Assembly: GCA_027593305.1 (NCBI GenBank)
Contig: JAQCJA010000287.1
Span: 1-6,351 of the forward strand
Source: a bacterium
GTDB lineage: Bacteria > Latescibacterota > UBA2968 > UBA8231
Direction of reading: 5' to 3'
Length of the DNA stretch: 6,351 nt
Position numbers and translations under genes: made by a program
Notes under the pieces: model-generated
Databases searched by the model: none
Seen by the model: only the letters and a program-made list of their open reading frames with translations
Told to the model about the DNA's origin: nothing
Shown here: positions 1-5,355 of the stretch, piece by piece
Position numbering within the stretch: position 1 is the stretch's first letter
Layout of the letters: each line of letters opens with the position of its first letter

Positions 1-1188
1 CGCCGGACGAGCCCGTCCGCGCCGGCGGCGGATCTGGACGCCCTGGTGGAGGGCAACACCGCCTTCGCCATAGACCTCTACCAGTCCCTCCGGGCAGACT
101 CGAAGGGCAACCTGTTCTACTCGCCCTACAGCATCTCGCTGGCCTTGATGATGACGTGGGCCGGCGCCGAGAGCGAGACGAGCAGGCAGATGGCGGACGT
201 GCTGCACGTCGATCTGCCCGAGGTGCGTCAACACGACGCCTTCAACGCTCTGGACCAGGCTCTGGCACGCCGTGGCGAGCGCGTGCCTTCCGACGAGGGG
301 GCGACGGGGTTCCAGTTGAGCGTGGCGAACGCGGTGTGGGGCCAGCAGGGCTTCTCTTTTGAGGACGCCTACCTGAACCTGTTGGCGGAGCACTACGGAG
401 CCGGGATGCTCCTGGTGGACTTCGCCGGAGCGGCGGACGGATCGCGGCAGCTGATCAACGCGTGGGTGGCCGAGCAGACCGATGACCGGATCGAGGACTT
501 GCTGCCGCCAGGTGTGGTGAACGCGCTGACACGGCTCGTGCTGACGAACGCGATCTACTTCCGCGCCTCGTGGCTGGAGCCCTTCGACCCGGCGGCGACG
601 GAGGAGGGCCCCTTCACGACGCTGGACGGCGTCCGGGTGACGATTCCGATGATGCACCACTCGATCCGCACGGGCTACGCTGCGGGCGACGGCTACCAGG
701 CGGTGGAGCTGCCCTACGCGGGCCAGGTGAGCATGATTGTGATCGCGCCCGAGGCGGGGCAGTTTCGGGCCTTCGAAGATGGCCTGGATGGGGCGGTCCT
801 GCGCGGTATCGTGAACGGCCTGGGCGACTACCGTGTGGCCCTGAAGATGCCGCGGTTCGAGGTGTCGGCCGAGGCCGGCCTGTCGGATGTGTTGAAGGAG
901 ATGGGCATGCCCCTGGCCTTCCAGGCGCCCGGCCCCGACTCGGGGGCGGACTTCGCGGGCATCGATGGCCGGCGTGACCTGTTCCTCCAGGACGTGGTGC
1001 ACAAGGCCTTCGTGTCTGTGGACGAGGCAGGCACTGAGGCGGCGGCGGCGACGGGCGTGGTGGCGGGCGTCACGTCCGCACCGCAGCCGGCCACGCTGGA
1101 TGTAGACCGGCCCTTTCTGTTCCTGATCCGGGACCGAGAGACGGGGGCGGTGTTGTTCCTGGGGCGGGTGGTGGACCCGAGAGGGTGA
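1..1188 (+). CDS. Serpin-family serine protease inhibitor, 5' end outside window
   Basis: This is a serpin, a suicide inhibitor that traps proteases when its reactive-centre loop is cut. The frame is open to the left edge (first visible residues RRTSPSAPAADLDALVEGNT), so the GTG at 46 is probably not the start; a signal or lipoprotein peptide is expected upstream. Numbering from that GTG, the shutter segment FYSPYSISLA lies near residues 24-33 and the LTNAIYFRASWLEPF strand near 166-180. The hinge at 327-335 (E-A-G-T-E-A-A-A-A) has the small residues of inhibitory serpins. The signature LDVDRPFLFLI is at 351-361, followed by FLGRVVDP at the C-terminus. Alignment with alpha-1-antitrypsin puts P1-P1' near Thr343-Ser344, give or take two residues. 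The surrounding V, T, S and A would suit an elastase- or subtilisin-like target (inference). Family assignment is very secure; target and export are inferred. Confidence 0.96.
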   Translation, partial: RRTSPSAPAADLDALVEGNTAFAIDLYQSLRADSKGNLFYSPYSISLALMMTWAGAESETSRQMADVLHVDLPEVRQHDAFNALDQALARRGERVPSDEGATGFQLSVANAVWGQQGFSFEDAYLNLLAEHYGAGMLLVDFAGAADGSRQLINAWVAEQTDDRIEDLLPPGVVNALTRLVLTNAIYFRASWLEPFDPAATEEGPFTTLDGVRVTIPMMHHSIRTGYAAGDGYQAVELPYAGQVSMIVIAPEAGQFRAFEDGLDGAVLRGIVNGLGDYRVALKMPRFEVSAEAGLSDVLKEMGMPLAFQAPGPDSGADFAGIDGRRDLFLQDVVHKAFVSVDEAGTEAAAATGVVAGVTSAPQPATLDVDRPFLFLIRDRETGAVLFLGRVVDPRG

Positions 1189-1199
1189 CCCGTGGGTCC
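1173..1199. terminator. Weak GC-rich inverted repeat across the serpin stop codon
   Basis: GGACCC (1173-1178) and GGGTCC (1194-1199) are perfect inverted arms flanking the stop codon. An alternative small stem, ACCC-GAGA-GGGT, lies at 1175-1186. There is no T-run on either side, so intrinsic termination is doubtful. Confidence 0.2.
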
Positions 1200-1366
1200 G
1201 GTGACCCAGAGGATCCGGGCGGGTTGTCGGCCGCTCCGCCTTGATGATGTAGGTTCCGTGGTCATCGATGTCCGTCACTGCTGTCGGTGTGTCAATCCGA
1301 CGACGCGACTTGGTAGAGGGGGAACTGAATCCTACCGTCCGGAATACGGGCACTGCGCTTGTGCCA
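1200..1366. other. Intergenic gap between convergent genes
   Basis: This short gap separates the serpin from the TIMP-like gene. Apart from the hairpin noted at 1349-1365 I see no gene, RNA or repeat in it. Confidence 0.5.
1349..1365 (-). terminator. Short hairpin just after the TIMP-like gene
   Basis: GGCAC and GTGCC form a perfect 5-bp stem with a 7-nt loop, starting one base past the stop codon on the minus strand. The following sequence (CGTATTCC) has no U-run, so this is at best a weak or factor-dependent 3' end for the leftward gene cluster. Confidence 0.25.
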
Positions 1367-2272
1367 TCAATCTGACCGGATCTCCGGTCTCTTCACGTCC
1401 GCCCACCGATGGGGGCTGACCATAGTGGGCCGCCCGTTGGTGCCGATGTCGATGACCAACCGACCACTTCGGACAAGAATCACCCCCGGCGAGTTGACAT
1501 CGATTTCGTCAACGCCGAATGCCTCCAGTGAGCCACTGTCTCTGAGCACATAGAGTTCACTCCTTGGCTCCCAGTCCATCAGGGGCGGCGACCGCACGCC
1601 GTCACGATATGTTTCGATACCTGACGTCTCCACGACGACTTTGGTACCGCCGCCGGATGACTCACTCAGAAGACGTTCGATCCGGTAGGTGAACTGAGCG
1701 ACAGCAAAGGTGCCGTCAGCCAGCAGGGCGTTCGCCACCAGCGTGCCATCCAGATCGAAACGCAAGAGAGTCCAGACCACCGCCGGGTCGGATGTCTCCC
1801 ATGTGCCGACGATTCCTGGCACCACACCACAGTCATCGGGAATGATGTCGATGGATGACATCGGCTCGCCGAGAGCGGCAAGACCCGTCGCCGATTGGTC
1901 AAGCGGCCGGGTTCTGTTGCATTCGCTTGTGTAAAGAAGATCATTGCCCACATGAAGGGCGTAGACGAGATACTCGCCACACATCGTGAACGCGTAGCTG
2001 GGCGAGACCCGCAATGGATCGGTGCTCATCACCAGGACGGTCTGACCTGCCGTTGCCTGCTTCCAGCCAGCCGTGACCTGCACCGTCGACAGCAAGGAAG
2101 CGGTCCCTGTCTCGTCGACCCTCTCCTCGACACGGATGACCCGGCCAGCGAATACACTGGCAACCGCATCAAACTCTGCAATCGGCCCCGAAGTGGTCTC
2201 GCATGACGCGCCGGCAGGGTTCCAGGACGACAGGCCAAGGGCCAGGGCGGTAGCTGCAACTGTGATATTCAT
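1367..2272 (-). CDS. Secreted protein with TIMP/NTR-like domain plus C-terminal beta-rich domain
   Basis: The 301-residue product has a signal peptide (about residues 1-22, ending NPAGA) and is probably exported. Residues 24-125 match the bacterial tissue-inhibitor-of-metalloproteinase (NTR, OB-fold) pattern. After Cys24 come FDAVASVFAGRVIRVEE, a TVQVTAGWKQ strand, CGEYLVYA with Cys98, and YTSECNRTRPL with Cys118. Cys148 follows in a linker. Residues about 152-285 begin GTWETSDPAVVWTLLRFDLDGTL and continue with alternating hydrophobic strands. This half looks lipocalin-like or otherwise beta-rich, but I do not recognise the family. In animal TIMPs a mature N-terminal Cys chelates the protease zinc. 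Cys24 lies one residue beyond the likeliest cleavage site, so metalloprotease inhibition is only a possibility. Bacterial NTR domains are mostly uncharacterised. ATG 2272 is chosen because it gives the signal peptide; GGGA about 11 nt upstream is a modest ribosome binding site. It is last in the minus-strand cluster, 145 bases after the FGE-fold gene. Confidence 0.85.
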   Translation of the reverse strand: MNITVAATALALGLSSWNPAGASCETTSGPIAEFDAVASVFAGRVIRVEERVDETGTASLLSTVQVTAGWKQATAGQTVLVMSTDPLRVSPSYAFTMCGEYLVYALHVGNDLLYTSECNRTRPLDQSATGLAALGEPMSSIDIIPDDCGVVPGIVGTWETSDPAVVWTLLRFDLDGTLVANALLADGTFAVAQFTYRIERLLSESSGGGTKVVVETSGIETYRDGVRSPPLMDWEPRSELYVLRDSGSLEAFGVDEIDVNSPGVILVRSGRLVIDIGTNGRPTMVSPHRWADVKRPEIRSD

Positions 2273-2322
2273 GGCGATTCGTCGTCCCTACTGCCTCAGG
2301 TGAAGGAAGAACTGACGATCAT

Positions 2323-2340
2323 GTCCCGATGTGGCGGGAC
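2323..2340. repeat. 6-bp perfect hairpin in the gap before the TIMP-like gene
   Basis: GTCCCG and CGGGAC pair perfectly around a 6-nt loop, about 77 nt downstream of the FGE-fold stop and 50 nt before the TIMP-like start. On the minus strand it is followed by ATGATCGTC, with no U-run. It could stabilise or segment the transcript. Confidence 0.35.
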
Positions 2341-2417
2341 CGGAGGCACGTTTCATAGTGCGTGCTTTCGTTGTATCAGACCGAGGACAGACCGGGCTCA
2401 GTCGACTCGGGGGGTGA

Positions 2418-3428
2418 TCATTCGTTCTGGGCGCAACGAAAACCGAGGCTGAGGCTGCGGCGGTCCGACGGCTCGGCCCTGTTGCGGTCCGCTGCGCGCA
2501 GGGACCCAAAATTGAAGTACCACGAGCCCCCGCGATACACACGGGCCGATCCGGAGGAGGGACCCGTAGGATTGTGGTCGGGACTGACGCCATAGTAGTC
2601 CTCGTCATACCAGTCAGCGACCCATTCATACACATTCCCTGCCATGTCGTGCACGCCGTACGGCGACACACCGGAAGGATGGGACCCCACCGGAGCAATC
2701 TCGGCACGCGGGGGGTGAAACTCCAAGGACTGAGAGAGTCCCAACTCCGGGAACCTGGACAGGTGACCGGCGCGGAAGTTAGCTCGCATGAAGTTCGTCC
2801 CCGACCCCCACGGATACGTTCGCCCGTCGGTCCCACGCGCCGCCTTCTCCCATTCTGCCTCGGTCGGTAGGCGCAGACCGGCCCAGTCGCAGTATTTCTC
2901 AGCGTCAAACCACGACACACCCACCACCGGGTATTGCGGCGCGTTGTAATTGCTGTCGTCCGCGTAGTGCGATGCTTCGCCGCCTCCTGCTGTGACAAAG
3001 GCCACGTACTGAGCATTCGTCACCTCGTACTTATCGATGAAGTACCCATCCAGTGCCACCGTGTGCACGGGTTGCTCATCCTGCGTTCGCGGGGCGGTCG
3101 CCTCTGTGATGATGTCGGTCATCGTGACACTCTCCGGCACGTCCAGCGGAGAAGGCGCCACTGGCGTCAGAACCACTTCCCAATCCACCAGGGCCCGCAC
3201 CACGGTAGAAGCGTACGGCACAGCACCACTCCCGAATGGGGGCACGTTCGTCATTTCATCTCCACCGCTGGAACCCATCTCGAACCGACCTGCCGGAACA
3301 TACACAAGCACATGTACTGCATTCGCCGGCGTTGAGGCAGTCCGGGCATCTCCAACATTGGGTGGCGCTGAATGCGCTCCATGGCAGGCCGCCAGCGCGA
3401 AGACCATGGTGAGTAATGTCAATCGCAT
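2418..3428 (-). CDS. FGE-sulfatase-fold (SUMF1-like) lipoprotein lacking catalytic cysteines
   Basis: The 336-residue product is a predicted lipoprotein: MRLTLLTMVFALAAC has lipobox L-A-A-C at Cys15, and His at +2 does not signal inner-membrane retention. The formylglycine-generating-enzyme (FGE-sulfatase) fold is clear. It shows VYVPAGRFEMGS (43-53), EQPVHTVALDGYFIDKYEVTN (118-138), PVVGVSWFDAEKYCDWAG (167-184), LRLPTEAEWEKAARG (185-199), YGVHDMAGNVYEWVADWY (257-274), RVYRGGSWYFNFGS (296-309) and LSLGFRCA (326-333). Genuine FGE has two cysteines shortly after RGGS; here that stretch is WYFNFGS with none. Sulfatase activation by the known chemistry is therefore unlikely, and a binding or scaffold role, or another oxidation chemistry, is possible. 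About 59 residues (58-116) are inserted between the usual MGS and DEQPVH motifs. The start is supported by the lipobox and by GGGAG at 3441-3445. MAP lies 61 bases upstream. Confidence 0.93.
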   Translation of the reverse strand: MRLTLLTMVFALAACHGAHSAPPNVGDARTASTPANAVHVLVYVPAGRFEMGSSGGDEMTNVPPFGSGAVPYASTVVRALVDWEVVLTPVAPSPLDVPESVTMTDIITEATAPRTQDEQPVHTVALDGYFIDKYEVTNAQYVAFVTAGGGEASHYADDSNYNAPQYPVVGVSWFDAEKYCDWAGLRLPTEAEWEKAARGTDGRTYPWGSGTNFMRANFRAGHLSRFPELGLSQSLEFHPPRAEIAPVGSHPSGVSPYGVHDMAGNVYEWVADWYDEDYYGVSPDHNPTGPSSGSARVYRGGSWYFNFGSLRAADRNRAEPSDRRSLSLGFRCAQNE

Positions 3429-3440
3429 TGCTTTGATGAT

Positions 3441-3445
3441 CTCCC
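3441..3445 (-). promoter_or_regulatory. Ribosome binding site of the FGE-fold lipoprotein
   Basis: GGGAG on the minus strand lies 12 nt before ATG 3428. The spacing is somewhat long, but it is the only purine-rich match, and this ATG is the one that gives the lipoprotein signal. Confidence 0.5.
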
Positions 3446-3489
3446 AGACAGAGGCGGTCCCCGGAATTCGGACTCTGTGACCGAGGACA

Positions 3490-4230
3490 TCAGTTGGTCA
3501 GGACCGGGGGGATACCGCGAGTGATCACCATGGTGTCTTCCCAGTGTGAAGCAGGTGCGCGGTCAGCGGTTCTCACAGTCCAGCCGTCATCGTCCTCGTA
3601 GATTCTGCCTGTTCCTGAGGTGACAATGGGCTCGATGGTCAGCACGAGACCTTCATGGAGTCGGTCCCGCTGCCTCGGATCGTGAAAGTTGGGGACCATC
3701 GGCTCCTCCCAGATCGCACGGCCGGTGCCGTGGCCGGTCAGTTCCCGGATGACGGTGAGACGACCAGAACGAACTGTGCGATTAACGGCACGGCCAATCA
3801 CGGAAACCCGACGACCCGCCACTGCAGCTGATGTGCCGGCGGACAGGGCATCTCGACCGACATCGTGCAGTCTCTTGTGCAGAGGAGAAATGGGAGGCAC
3901 GCAGATGGTACGGGCTGCATCGGCGATAAAGCCGTCCAATTCGACAGTGACATCTACCGTCACGATATCTCCTGGCGAGAGGACCCGGTCGCCGGGGATG
4001 CCGTGCACGACCTCATCATTGACGCTTGCAAGAGTGTGGCCGGGGAAACCGAATTGGAGCGTTGGCGCCGACCGTGCGCCGTGCTCGTGGTATATCCCCG
4101 CAGCGATATCATCCAGATCACGTGTTCGGACTCCAGGCATGATCGCTGACGCCGTCTCCCTCAGCGTCTGGCTGACGACCGCGCCGGCCCGCTGAAGCCC
4201 AGCCAGATCCTCATCTCGCTCGATTGTCAC
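3490..4230 (-). CDS. map: Type I methionine aminopeptidase
   Basis: This cytoplasmic metalloprotease removes the initiator methionine from new proteins. The 246-residue product covers the whole pita-bread domain; E. coli MAP has 264. All five metal ligands are present: Asp93 and Asp104 (VDVTVELDGFIADAART), His167 (GHGTGR), Glu200 (LTIEPIV) and Glu231 (HWEDTMVIT). The active-site histidine of NDEVVHGIP is His76. Where E. coli has His178 in GFHEEP, this protein has Trp174 (AIWEEP), losing a conserved substrate-contacting residue. The start is GTG at 4230, fixed by AAGGAG at 4237-4242. The gene sits 54 bases after the HisI-like gene and 61 before the FGE-fold lipoprotein, away from the ribosomal-protein or secY context usual for housekeeping map. 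Together with the Trp, this suggests a secondary MAP paralog (inference). The family call is secure; housekeeping status is not. Confidence 0.95.
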   Translation of the reverse strand: MTIERDEDLAGLQRAGAVVSQTLRETASAIMPGVRTRDLDDIAAGIYHEHGARSAPTLQFGFPGHTLASVNDEVVHGIPGDRVLSPGDIVTVDVTVELDGFIADAARTICVPPISPLHKRLHDVGRDALSAGTSAAVAGRRVSVIGRAVNRTVRSGRLTVIRELTGHGTGRAIWEEPMVPNFHDPRQRDRLHEGLVLTIEPIVTSGTGRIYEDDDGWTVRTADRAPASHWEDTMVITRGIPPVLTN

Positions 4231-4236
4231 TCGTGT

Positions 4237-4242
4237 CTCCTT
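4237..4242 (-). promoter_or_regulatory. Strong ribosome binding site that fixes the MAP GTG start
   Basis: AAGGAG on the minus strand ends 6 nt before GTG 4228-4230, which is ideal spacing. It decides the start of the aminopeptidase in favour of this GTG. Confidence 0.8.
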
Positions 4243-4284
4243 GTTGTATCGGCCCCGCCGGACTCGGTGTTCGAAGAAAGAAGG

Positions 4285-4791
4285 TCATGGGTCGAGGTTC
4301 TCGAGCTGTCCGCTGTCCAAATCCAACCGGCGATAGTAGCAGTCTCTCGCATGGCCGCCCACGTTGCTGGTGTGGCAGATCCCCCCGTCTCTGGGGCGCA
4401 CGAGATACAGGAGTGAATTCTGCTCGCAGTTCACGCGAATCTCGATGAGATCGTAGGTGTTTCCCGATTCAGCACCCTTGATCCAGAGCTTGTTCCTGGA
4501 GGTGCTCCAGAAGGTGGCCGTCCGCGTCTGACGACTGTGCTCCAGTGCCTGTCGATTCGCATAGGCCACGAGAATGACCTCCATGCTATCGGCATTCTGC
4601 ACCGCTACAGGGAGGATACCCGGGCAGCGAGCGGCAACCTGCGAGATCTTGTCGAAATCCAGCAGAAGCTCGGTCCCCTCCTCAAGCTGTTCTATGGATG
4701 CATCCAAGTGGAATGGTCGTTGCAGAGCAATTCGCCGCCAATGGCTACTCCATCTCGGAAATGACTCGGAGAATGGGGCTCCGCCAAGCAT
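4285..4791 (-). CDS. hisI: Divergent phosphoribosyl-AMP cyclohydrolase (HisI family)
   Basis: HisI opens the adenine ring of phosphoribosyl-AMP in histidine synthesis, using zinc and magnesium. Numbered from ATG 4791 (168 residues), the family core is GILPVAVQN (58-66), VILVAYANRQALEHS (72-86), TATFWSTSRNKLWIKGAESGNTYDLIEIRVNC (91-122) and ICHT...DCYYRRL (138-156). The three cysteines expected to hold zinc are Cys122, Cys139 and Cys151. Two features are odd. The usual D-C-D-x-D magnesium motif is N-C-E-Q-N (121-125), and the spacing in the C-H-T...C motif is 11 residues instead of 6. Either this is a variant clade or activity is altered. The first roughly 41 residues have no counterpart in typical HisI. 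A strong GAGGAGGGG at 4675-4683 stands 9 nt before a CTG codon at 4665, just before LLDFDKIS, where normal HisI proteins begin, so the start is uncertain. No other his gene is in view. Confidence 0.85.
   Translation of the reverse strand: MLGGAPFSESFPRWSSHWRRIALQRPFHLDASIEQLEEGTELLLDFDKISQVAARCPGILPVAVQNADSMEVILVAYANRQALEHSRQTRTATFWSTSRNKLWIKGAESGNTYDLIEIRVNCEQNSLLYLVRPRDGGICHTSNVGGHARDCYYRRLDLDSGQLENLDP
4675..4683 (-). promoter_or_regulatory. Shine-Dalgarno-like sequence inside the annotated HisI N-terminus
   Basis: GAGGAGGGG on the minus strand would serve a start around codons 43-44 (CTG, CTG). That start would give a HisI protein of about 125 residues, close to the usual family length. 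ATG 4791 has only a weak TGGGA in front of it. CTG starts are rare, so this remains an alternative. Confidence 0.3.
4695..4706. repeat. 12-bp perfect palindrome centred on ATGCAT
   Basis: TGGATGCATCCA is a perfect palindrome. It lies inside the uncertain N-terminal part of the HisI frame and shares its ATGCAT centre with three sites in the right-hand region. Confidence 0.5.
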
Positions 4792-4876
4792 TCCCAGACA
4801 CGGCGTTCAACTTCGGACCCAGCCAATTGGGCCGTCTGATGGTCACCCTGCCATCCATTTCGGACTCGACTCTGGC

Positions 4877-4906
4877 TGTCTCTTACTGAGACACGGTGTT
4901 CGTGTC
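4877..4906 (+). promoter_or_regulatory. Two overlapping, mutually exclusive hairpins (attenuator-like)
   Basis: TGTCTC (4877-4882) pairs perfectly with GAGACA (4888-4893) around a 5-nt loop. GACACG (4890-4895) pairs perfectly with CGTGTC (4901-4906) around a 5-nt loop. The hairpins share bases 4890-4893, so only one can form at a time. ATTTCTT follows on the plus strand, a poor but real T-rich tail. The arrangement resembles an anti-terminator/terminator pair, but there is no recognised leader peptide or confident downstream gene. Confidence 0.3.
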
Positions 4907-5216
4907 ATTTCTTCCTGAGCTCGTATTCGCCTTGCTCGACATAAATGAAGGCAGAGTCACCATATCTGTTCGTCAGATGGAACAGCTCGATGAACTACTT
5001 GACGAACAGACAGATACCATCCTGAGGATCATCTCTTCGGAGATTGTCGAGATGTCGATTCAGGAGCTGAGCAATCGGCCATGTTTCCTTATGCGGTCCG
5101 TTGGACAGATCAGGAGACAGGTAGTCGATCAACTGCCTGAGACGGGAGGTGTGCACCCACAACTCATGCGAGTTTGGCTTCGACGGAACCTCATCGAGAA
5201 GCGATCACAGCGATAG
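4896..5216 (+). CDS. Hypothetical protein, low-confidence candidate
   Basis: This 106-codon frame has no competing frame of similar length over most of its span. The GTG at 4896 lies within the loop of a hairpin and has no ribosome binding site. GTG 4902 or ATG 4977 (MEQLDELLDEQTD) are alternatives, also without good sites. From about residue 28 the product is acidic and amphipathic (MEQLDELLDEQTDTILRII), probably helical. The C-terminus is basic (RVWLRRNLIEKRSQR). I recognise no family. Codon use is less GC-biased than in the leftward genes. The same frame is open upstream from 4698 to a TGA at 4887-4889, so a longer gene interrupted by that stop is conceivable. It contains the 11-bp inverted repeat at 4965-5010. 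Confidence 0.3.
   Translation: MFVSFLPELVFALLDINEGRVTISVRQMEQLDELLDEQTDTILRIISSEIVEMSIQELSNRPCFLMRSVGQIRRQVVDQLPETGGVHPQLMRVWLRRNLIEKRSQR
4965..5010. repeat. 11-bp perfect inverted repeat with 24-nt spacer
   Basis: TCTGTTCGTCA (4965-4975) and TGACGAACAGA (5000-5010) are exact reverse complements. Neither end has a U-run. It could be a stable RNA stem or a dyad bound by a dimeric protein. It lies inside a low-confidence reading frame. Confidence 0.6.
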
Positions 5217-5346
5217 CAAGGCAGCGTCGATAATGACGAGGCAGCGGAGCTCCCCACATGTAGGCCCGCTGCCCCGAAAGTAGTCCAGACACGACGCGAT
5301 TGTAGCGATTACTTGCAATAGTACTTTTCGCTTTGGTCAGAATCCA
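5217..5346. other. Short stretch without a supported gene
   Basis: I see no convincing gene or RNA here. A minus-strand frame crosses it (see the rejected items), and the plus frame used by the next candidate is open from 5284. Confidence 0.4.
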
Positions 5347-5355
5347 ATGCATTTG
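5342..5355. repeat. 14-bp direct repeat, copy 1
   Basis: ATCCAATGCATTTG occurs here and identically at 5994-6007, with a related palindromic site between them at 5729-5742. Confidence 0.6.

Noticed and set aside
828..1265. 145-codon minus-strand frame opposite the serpin
   Set aside because: It is antisense to the conserved serpin C-terminal region and its composition (Ser/Arg/Pro/Thr-rich) is typical of a shadow frame.
2288..3016. 242-codon minus-strand frame overlapping the FGE-fold gene
   Set aside because: It is the same strand in another frame, is Arg/Thr-rich and has no domain. The overlapping FGE frame carries all family motifs.
3689..4195. 168-codon plus-strand frame opposite the aminopeptidase
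   Set aside because: It is antisense to a gene with complete catalytic residues, and its composition is typical of a shadow.
4698..5216. Single longer plus-strand gene read through the TGA at 4887-4889
   Set aside because: The upstream part overlaps the HisI frame, there is no ribosome binding site, and there is no selenocysteine-type context I can recognise. The stop sits in a hairpin loop, but that alone is not evidence of recoding.
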